64,000 nucleotides of DNA, taken from positions 15,919,917 through 15,983,916 of the forward strand of contig JAOANR010000015.1 of assembly GCA_030278955.1 (NCBI GenBank), given 5' to 3'. Positions 56,807-64,000 of this stretch are shown here, in pieces; the stretch's first letter is position 1, and each line of letters starts with the position of its first letter. Source of the stretch: Hygrophila difformis (Eukaryota > Streptophyta > Magnoliopsida > Lamiales > Acanthaceae). A model generated the notes under the pieces. The model had not been told where the DNA came from. It saw only the letters and a list, made by a program, of their open reading frames with translations, and made no database searches. Made by a program: the position numbers and the translations under genes.

Positions 56807-59800
56807 CTAACTCTGATTCTTGTCTGGCATTTTATGCAATCTATGATCCAGGTCTGGGACATGGTCACTGATCTGAGAACCCAAGCAGAGGCACTGATAT
56901 TATCTGCGAATGATATTGGTGGCCTTCTAACGTGTGCCCTTCGTCCTTGCAATGTGTTTGGACCTGGAGATGCCCATCTATTGCCACTGCTGATTAATAT
57001 AGCAAAATCGAACTGGGCTAAGGTTTGAAGGCTGCTCATGAACTCATGGTTGTGCTTGCACGAACTTGTAGTTTTTATTTATTTTTTTAAAATGTTATTT
57101 GACTTATTTCATTGTTAGTTGTACTTGGAATTTGGTTGTTACTTTGCTGATGAACTATAAATTTTAGTTACCTAGTGCATTGGTTTTGGTATTTGGACAT
57201 TGAACTCTGCAATTTTTCTTCTCTTTCTCTTTTTTGCATACTGATTTACTAATACTGTAAGTTTCTATTCTTTGAATTAGTAATAGGCTTTCTCATTTCA
57301 GTTTATTATAGGAAGTGGAAACTACGAATCAGATTTTACATATCTGGATAATGTTGCCCATGCTCATATATGTGCTGAAGAATCTCTGAATTCCGTGAAA
57401 GTTTCTTCATCTGGAAAGGTATTCTTAAAATCTTAGATTGTCTTTTGTGTCACTTTATTACCTTCACTTGTAAAAATATTCTCAGACTATAATGGGTTTC
57501 AGGCATTTTTTATAACAAACATGGAACCAATGCCATTTTGGGAATTTGTGACTCTTTTACTGGAGAGCTTTGGCTACCACAGGTATCAAAATAATCTATA
57601 ATAAAATCTGCCTTAGAAACCAATATATGGAATTATATATCCATGATTCCTGGTTATCATAATTGTACTTTCTCATGGTGTCAAACTTAAAAATCGTAAA
57701 ACAAAAAATAAAAAAAAATTAATTGGATCATGGCAATTAGTTGATGTAAATGAGTTGGAGGTTGTAAAATTAAAGATATCTAGTTCTCTCAAAATTTATA
57801 GTAGTATACTTTTGATTATTCTTGCATCTTAGATCTCAGGTGCCTATATGTGTGCATGCCGTAGAAAGTAAGAATGATTTTATTAAATGAGTGATTGATG
57901 TTTATAATAGTAAAGACAAGTAAGACTAATGTTGTGCGAAGAGTTATTGAGGTTTATATGGTAAAGAGTGCATTTATAGACATGGAGTAGGAAAAAGTAT
58001 CAGCAGAAATAAATGAAGATTTTAAAACTCTGAATTGAAGCCACTCTATATTTCTTAATTATAAAAATATAGTTTAGCATCCCCTCAAAGTCAAGGTTGA
58101 TCAAGGCTAGCTAATCTATTAACAGCTGTGTTTAATTAATTTGTATAAATAAAGATGTAGAATACATATGCATCCAGACATCTTTTTAAAGAAAAGTTGC
58201 TTTTTTTGGATGTCTATCCAAACTCAAAATTTTACTACATCTTTTTGGCTTCGGCTTCTTTTTATTTTGTTTTATTTATTTCTTTTAAAATTTTGTTTAT
58301 TTGTTTCTAATACTTTAGCCATCTAGAATAGAGGACTGCCTGCACATGAAATATGTGACTTTAAATGTTTATTTTAGTCTTATTTAATATTGTGGATTAC
58401 GATTGTGGAAAAGCATATTAGATCTATTTATCGTGCAAATTTTTTATAATAAATATTTGTCATCCTTCAGTATGATATGTTTCATGCCATGTGCCATGCC
58501 ATGGCAAAGATCTTGTGCCATGCGGTGGACCTTTTACAGCTATTAGAGAAACAATTTTGTATGTGATGATGAGATGAGATCCGATTATTGGTTCTCACAT
58601 ATGAAAAGCAATGATACAAATTTGAAATAAAATATAAACACAACAAAAAATCATCATGTTGAATTTGGATGGTCATTTTTCACTCGGGAAAGAGACATTC
58701 TGAAAGGTGTAAAATATTTTAATTATGGAAAACAATGATATATGTATATATATATATATATATATATTTAAATCTCAGACTAACATTTTAAGAGATTCTT
58801 TTGAATGATAGAGTGTTGATTATCCAAAGTTTGATGTGCAAGTTAGTGGCTAGATATGACATATTACGAGGTTCTTGTTACTCCAATAAGTGCAATAATT
58901 TTGTAGACTGACTTCTAGTATTATGTTTTGGAAGTTTGATTTTTTTTCCATCTTCATCTTAGTTACAGATTTTGTATGTTTCATACTTTCACTTATACCT
59001 TTACCCCCTCCAAGTCCTTCTGCCCATATTTGGAAATTTGGTATGTGATATTACTTGTTTCATTATTGTTTAATGAGTTGTTTTTCATGGGTGATTGCAG
59101 GCCTGTTATCAGTCTACCATTGTGGGTCGCTCGTATTGTTGTTAAATTTCTTAACGTGAATCCAGGATCCACAGAGCTTGATCCACGTGCATCATTTTGC
59201 CACATTTTTTCTTTAGCTTCACACACAAGGACATTTAGTTGTTCTGCAGCTCAGAAACACATTAAATACTCACCAGTTGTTTCAACAGAAGTAAGTTTTG
59301 AACCTTTATGCATATAAAATTTCATTTGTTTGTAATTCAGGAACTCCTACAAAAGTTTAAGGGTTAAACTCTATCTTGGTTTAACCATCCTTGTAGTGCA
59401 AAACTATTAAATGAGAAGCTTGTCAATCTTGCCTTTGATCTTATGGATACCAAACACCAACCTCCAATAAGTTTACAGCCTAGCTCATTGTATAATAAAA
59501 TAACACCACTATTCTGAAGACAACTCCAAAGTTGAATTGCATGCCTGGAAGAATTGTGTGAAGAAATTTGCCAAATGTGTTACATGAATGTGGATTAGGT
59601 CCCGGGTTGTCCCAGTCAAGAATGATCCTTGATTGAAATGGCTGCGGCCCTCCTTATTCCTCCAAAAATGTGGATTAGGTCCCTGTCTTTTGTTGATGCA
59701 TCTTAACTTCTCTTCCTGATTATTGGTAATGATGATTTGTATGCAAACATTATCTTTTAAATAAAGCATGGTGTGAAGTTTACATAAAACAGAAATAATC

Positions 59801-62800
59801 TTAATTGCTAATTCAATGGCTTAAAATTTAAATAGCCGGACAACACGCATTATTATGGCACTCATTCATGGATGAAGGCCAAATATAATATTTACTGGTA
59901 TTTGCTTTGTGTTTGTTTTCAATGTAAAACTGGTTAGCGTCTTCTATATGCTTAACATAGTTTTCTTAAAGCTCCAAAATCTTGTATTTGTGTTGCTATT
60001 AGTTTTAAGAGAAATCTCAATGCAAGATGTGAAAAAGGCATCGATAATCCATATTCATTTTTATAATTATAAGAGCATAGTAGTACTTTGATCTATTAAT
60101 GTCATTGCTTCGTTTAGAAAAGGTTTTATTTTCTCTTAACTTCTTGCATTCACATATCTAATAAGCCGTGCTTCATTATATCAAATTAAGTGTAAATGAT
60201 ATGATCTGTGACATTTGATATCTGTATTGAAGTAAAGAATGTTTTTTGAAACAGGAGGGAGTGAAATTAACTGTTGATTCATTCTCCCATTTGGCAGTAG
60301 ACTCTCCTTTCATGAGATACAAGGACTCCAGACCTTCAAAGGTGGAAATGCTTTTAGGCAGTGGGAAAGGTTAGTTATTGTTGGCAGCCTATGGTGTCCG
60401 CGCGTGTATATATATTACTTTGCAATCATATAAATGTTCTCCCCCCTCCTCCCCAATGTATGTGGTTTGTTATAAAGGGCTCTTCATGTTGCAATCCTCA
60501 TATAAATATAGGAGCATCACATGAATGGTCAGGCAACAACACTAAAGCTCAAATTATGATATGAATGATAAACTTCAGCTAAAGGTTTAACTTTTAACAA
60601 TAATTTCCACACATATTTCATCTCTTATATTTTCATCATTCCATATAATGCTGTATAAACCATGATTGTTATGGCGTCACTGAGTTGTCTCGATGATTGT
60701 TGAGACTTGTGATGATGTGTGTTTTATGGGGTACTAGATTGGAAACTATGAGTGTGCTTTTTTGTTATGGTTATGAACTTTTGAATTATGATTGAAATTC
60801 AGTATACTGTTTTGTTTAAAATTGAACTTTGGGTTTCATAATGGTTGAAGATGTTTTATGATTTAATGTTTATGTTTTATAATGTTATATAGAGTATACT
60901 TATCTACACAGTGTGCCTTATCCACCATATGTTCGCCATGGTGATCTGCCGACTCTGTGCCGCAACAGAGCACTGTGACAACCTTGGTATTAACAGTATT
61001 ATTTATAAAAATTGATTGCCTATTTGAAAGCTTGTGTTTGGGAAAAAGGCAGCCGAAAGAAATAAATGGAAGCTCGGAAAGAGAGAAGAAACCACAAAGA
61101 AGAAAAATGAGATTTTCTGCAAGCATAATCACCCTTTGAGTGAAGGGAACAATTCCATAAAGAAGAAAGAAAAAATGCATTTGGAGTTCCTTTTTTTTTT
61201 TTTTTTTTTTTTCCTTCTGAATTTCTTCTTTTCAGTAACAAAACATAAAGTAGACTCATAATGGTATGCTTAGCTGCATGTTGAGTCTGGCTTTATTGTA
61301 GGAATGACAGCTATTACACATGCTAACTTGTATGTACTTACTACATTCACATACTGTAATTGTTAAATTCCCACATGCACCAACACATGCAATAAAGTAC
61401 ACATATTCTAGTTTCTTTACAAATGGTAGCACACTAACAATATGGTACTTTTTTCAGTTGCAGATATTCTGCTGTGGAGAGATGAGAAGCAAACTTTCTC
61501 TTGTTTTCTATTTCTCGGTTTTTTGTACACATGGTTTTTACTATCTGGACGAAATTTAATCTCATCTGCCGCCAATCTTCTACTTCTGATAATTGTGCTT
61601 CTTTGTGGCCATCACATTCTGCCGCTGATTGGGTGAGTGAACTTTTCTGAAAATTTCATGGCTTTTGTTTTATTTCAGTGTGGGTTTGCTATTTGGTGCT
61701 CCCATGTCAATAAATCTTGTTCTGTGGTGTAAACTTTAAACTATGTTCTTTATTTTGTTCAAGCATTTTCTTGTTTTATGTGGTCCTGTAGTAAAGTTAC
61801 TATTCTGTGCATATTTCGGTTTACTATTGAATGATCTAATGTAACATGGAATCTCTACATTATGAATATTGAGTTGATCAATCTTTGTGTTTATTTTTAT
61901 TTTTATTTTCCCCTTGTGTCTTCGCATTTTATTTCATTATGTGTAGGTGGATTCACTCGCATATTTGTTTCAGATATGGATACAAAATTCCTAGATTACC
62001 AGCATCATGTTTTGAAGTCTCAGAAGTTGACATGAGAAACACATTTTTCACAATGAAATTGATATTGGGTAAAGTAGATTCCATAGTAAAATCATTGGCT
62101 CAAGGAGAAGATTGGTCAACCTTCTTAAAGGTATGAACCGTTGGAACTTGATCTAAGTTGTGATATATATATATATATATTAGTGTTGTGCTGCATAACT
62201 AGCATTCCCTTTGTGCTTTGCACTGTGCGCCTCTTAGTTGGCTCACTGGATTTTTTTTTTCCTTTTTTTTTTAAAAAAAATCTCAGGAGCATATATAGAT
62301 TATGAAATATGGAGTACCCTTCTTAGTTGTTCATGTTACAGTTTTTCACTGTATATTCTTATTTGACATATTATTTGAGGTGCCCTTGCTGGTATTTAGC
62401 ACCCCCACCAGCCAATACGCACATTACTAGGAGTAGGGACTTGGCCTTACCCTACATTCGTGCTATCTTGGATCTCCATTAGTTTCTCACTGGATGTTGG
62501 TCACAATTCTCCTCATCAACTTTCTTAGCGAGACATTCTGCCCGGTTATTTGCTTCTACTTGCAAAGTTTAAATCTAGCCCACCTGAAGATTACTGAGTT
62601 TCAATTACGCGGAATATGAATTTTGCTTATACTGGAACCCTGCTGTGCATGAGGCATGCTTCTGTTGATTAGTTATTTCACGCACCATTAGGATTGATGA
62701 GGGGTTCATAGAACATTCCCAACACCCTTTTTTTCCCTCTTTTTTTCTTTGGGGGGGATAAAAGAACTATTTCTCAACACCATAGAATACTTGTTTTTAT

Positions 62801-63453
62801 ATGAATTTATTGAGTATGACAAACCTTTTTATTTGATTGTTTCTTGTTTAATTTCTTGTGGGCTCTGGGGTCCTTGGTCTCATATTTGTTTTGGTAGTGA
62901 TATTGATGGATGACAAAGAAATGCTTTGGAACATATAAATTATGTAATTTCAAAGCACAGTTATGTTTCACTCAACAGGGTTGCATCCCATAGAGTATAT
63001 TTGTGCTTTTATCAATAATATAATATTAATCCCTTTCAATTTCCCATGTGCCAAATGGAAGAGTTCGCCATCAATTATTTGTTTAAGACACCTGTCTCAC
63101 ATGTTTTATAATTCATACAGGTGTCGACTTTCCTGTATTTCTGCAAGTTGATTATTCCTCATCACTTGGCTATGGTGACAGGGTTAGGTACGGAGTAGCT
63201 GCTGCACTATGCTTAATGTTTGTTTTTATAATTTTTATAACCCATTTCTTGTCATTAACACGCAATTGCAGGTTTGATATCTTCATTTACAATGTGTTTT
63301 GTATATGAACAATATGAAGAGAAGATTGACGAGACGACAATTATTGTATTCAATATTGTCAAGACAGTGGCAGTTTTGATTATGAGGAAACTTCCAATAT
63401 TGTCTTCTTATGCCCCGGTTTTGGATTCTCCAGAGATTTCATCCGCGGAATAG
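54326..63453 (+). CDS. 3BETAHSD/D: 3beta-hydroxysteroid dehydrogenase/decarboxylase with reticulon domain
   Basis: Twelve exons: 54326-54587, 56397-56486, 56589-56722, 56852-57022, 57302-57418, 57503-57582, 59101-59290, 60255-60369, 61458-61632, 61974-62130, 63121-63187 and 63272-63453. They total 1740 nt, 579 residues. All introns are GT-AG and in phase. Residues 1-385 are an extended SDR fold with the NAD-binding GGGGFIG (24-30), IYTSSAYVVFD, and CALRPCNVFGPGD. Residues 387-579 are a reticulon domain (VADILLWRD followed by two long hydrophobic hairpins), which anchors plant members in the ER. The family converts 4alpha-carboxysterols to 3-ketosterols with loss of CO2 in sterol C-4 demethylation. 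The expected YxxxK catalytic pair is not seen where SDRs have it (VWDMVTDLRTQAEALIL), so activity or catalysis may differ. Length agrees with Arabidopsis members (about 560-580). Intron 1 (1.8 kb) holds a MITE and a (TC)n tract. Confidence 0.92.
55196..55430. mobile_element. TA-type MITE, copy 4 of 4
   Basis: It starts TACCCCCTCCATTTGC, with the core TTCTAAAATTACAAAATAAG and ATCCCATTTGACTATG. The right end is blurred by A-runs. It lies in intron 1 of the sterol dehydrogenase gene. Confidence 0.6.
55586..55624 (+). repeat. (TC)n microsatellite
   Basis: About 19 uninterrupted TC units in intron 1 of the sterol dehydrogenase gene. Confidence 0.95.
56767..56816 (+). repeat. T run of about 50
   Basis: In the short intron between exons 3 and 4 of the sterol dehydrogenase gene, ending 35 bases before exon 4. 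It may be the reversed poly(A) of a small insertion, or slippage. Length in the assembly may be unreliable. Confidence 0.9.
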
Positions 63454-64000
63454 AAAAGGGATCATTAGACAGTGAACGATGAGTTTTACCGCCAAACTCC
63501 ACTTGTGGCTTGTACCCTTATAACTAACTCAATTGAATTGTTTAAGGTGGGTTTAGTTTTGTAATGCCGCTGCAAACCTGTCATCTCTAGGGTGGTGCTG
63601 CTGTCGGGGATGACAATGTTTCGGGCATTTGAGGTACATGTCGTGTCGTGTCATGTGGTATCGAAGTTACAATACATCAGACCAATGATTCATGTATGTA
63701 CGACACTATACTTGTACTGTTATTGTGTTGTGTTAATATCCATTTGGCTGCTATATAATGTAGCAAAAGTTTCTCCTCCTATGTTCGATAAATTAAGATT
63801 ATGACCCTGTTTGGTAAAGAGTTTGCTCGTAAAATAGTTGTTTCTATAGCTGATTTGGCTACTGAAACAATCATATATGATGTTTGGTAAAAAGCTGTTT
63901 GATAGAGGTGCTTTTGCCATAGTTGATTTCTAAAATTCCAAAATTTATACTTTTACCCTTAATTTGTATCATATCCTAATTTACCATTTTGACTCAGTAT
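63454..64000 (+). other. 3' flank of the sterol dehydrogenase gene
   Basis: Likely 3' UTR for the first few hundred bases. CCCTGTTTGGTAAA near 63806, echoed by TGTTTGGTAAAAAGC at 63882, resembles the ends of plant MITEs, but the window stops before any partner end. Confidence 0.35.

Noticed and set aside
63121..63184. Donor at 63183 (GTTAGG) for exon 11 of the sterol dehydrogenase
   Set aside because: It would shift exon 12 out of frame and end after a dozen codons. The donor at 63188 (GTACGG) keeps the reticulon frame to the end.

Overview
This window looks like nuclear DNA of a flowering plant, most likely a eudicot. Its three host genes are plant homologues split by GT-AG introns. Around them lie nested plant-type transposons: an Athila-like Ty3/gypsy element, L1-type LINEs, hAT and Mutator-like elements, a Harbinger remnant, a tRNA-derived SINE, MITEs and probable solo LTRs. 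I cannot name the species.

Left third (186-18138). This appears to be the 3' part of one very large Athila-like LTR retrotransposon. It holds the end of pol (C-terminal reverse transcriptase, RNase H, integrase), then a cassette of five related F-box genes (3007-8736), a 1595-residue ORF with a plant-retroelement type domain, a polypurine-like site, and a 3' LTR of about 3.2 kb. The F-box array is the most unusual object here. Copy 1 is intronless. Copies 2 and 3 have a 17-nt first exon followed by an intron. Copies 4 and 5 have only a splice acceptor in the same phase and no in-frame ATG before the F-box, which suggests a shared first exon spliced to alternative terminal exons. The region before F-box 1 and the LTR share a family of small hairpins with CTCGC/GCGAG clamps and a similar hairpin-plus-TATA arrangement, which ties the cassette to the element.

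18180-31514. This is a graveyard of nested transposons: LINE C in the tail of LINE A, and LINE B split by a hAT-type element that itself contains another hAT-type element and a MITE. A Mutator-like element and a probable solo LTR with a 5-bp target duplication follow. Between them is AT-rich DNA with a decayed 0.7-kb duplication.

Right half. Three host genes are present: a METTL21-like protein methyltransferase (31868-38443, +), a probably mitochondrial glyoxalase II (45969-41143, -) convergent with it, and a sterol 3beta-hydroxysteroid dehydrogenase/decarboxylase with a C-terminal reticulon domain (54326-63453, +). Intron 2 of the methyltransferase gene carries a SINE, a Mutator-like element with a non-TE-looking core, and a large inverted repeat of a deleted Harbinger transposase gene that could form a long hairpin RNA. 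A decayed minus-strand LINE (48252-51960) and a probable solo LTR (51966-53591) separate the second and third host genes.

The three host genes act in unrelated housekeeping pathways: protein methylation, methylglyoxal detoxification and sterol biosynthesis. Exon boundaries were read by eye from splice sites and reading frame. In all three genes the summed exon lengths are divisible by three.
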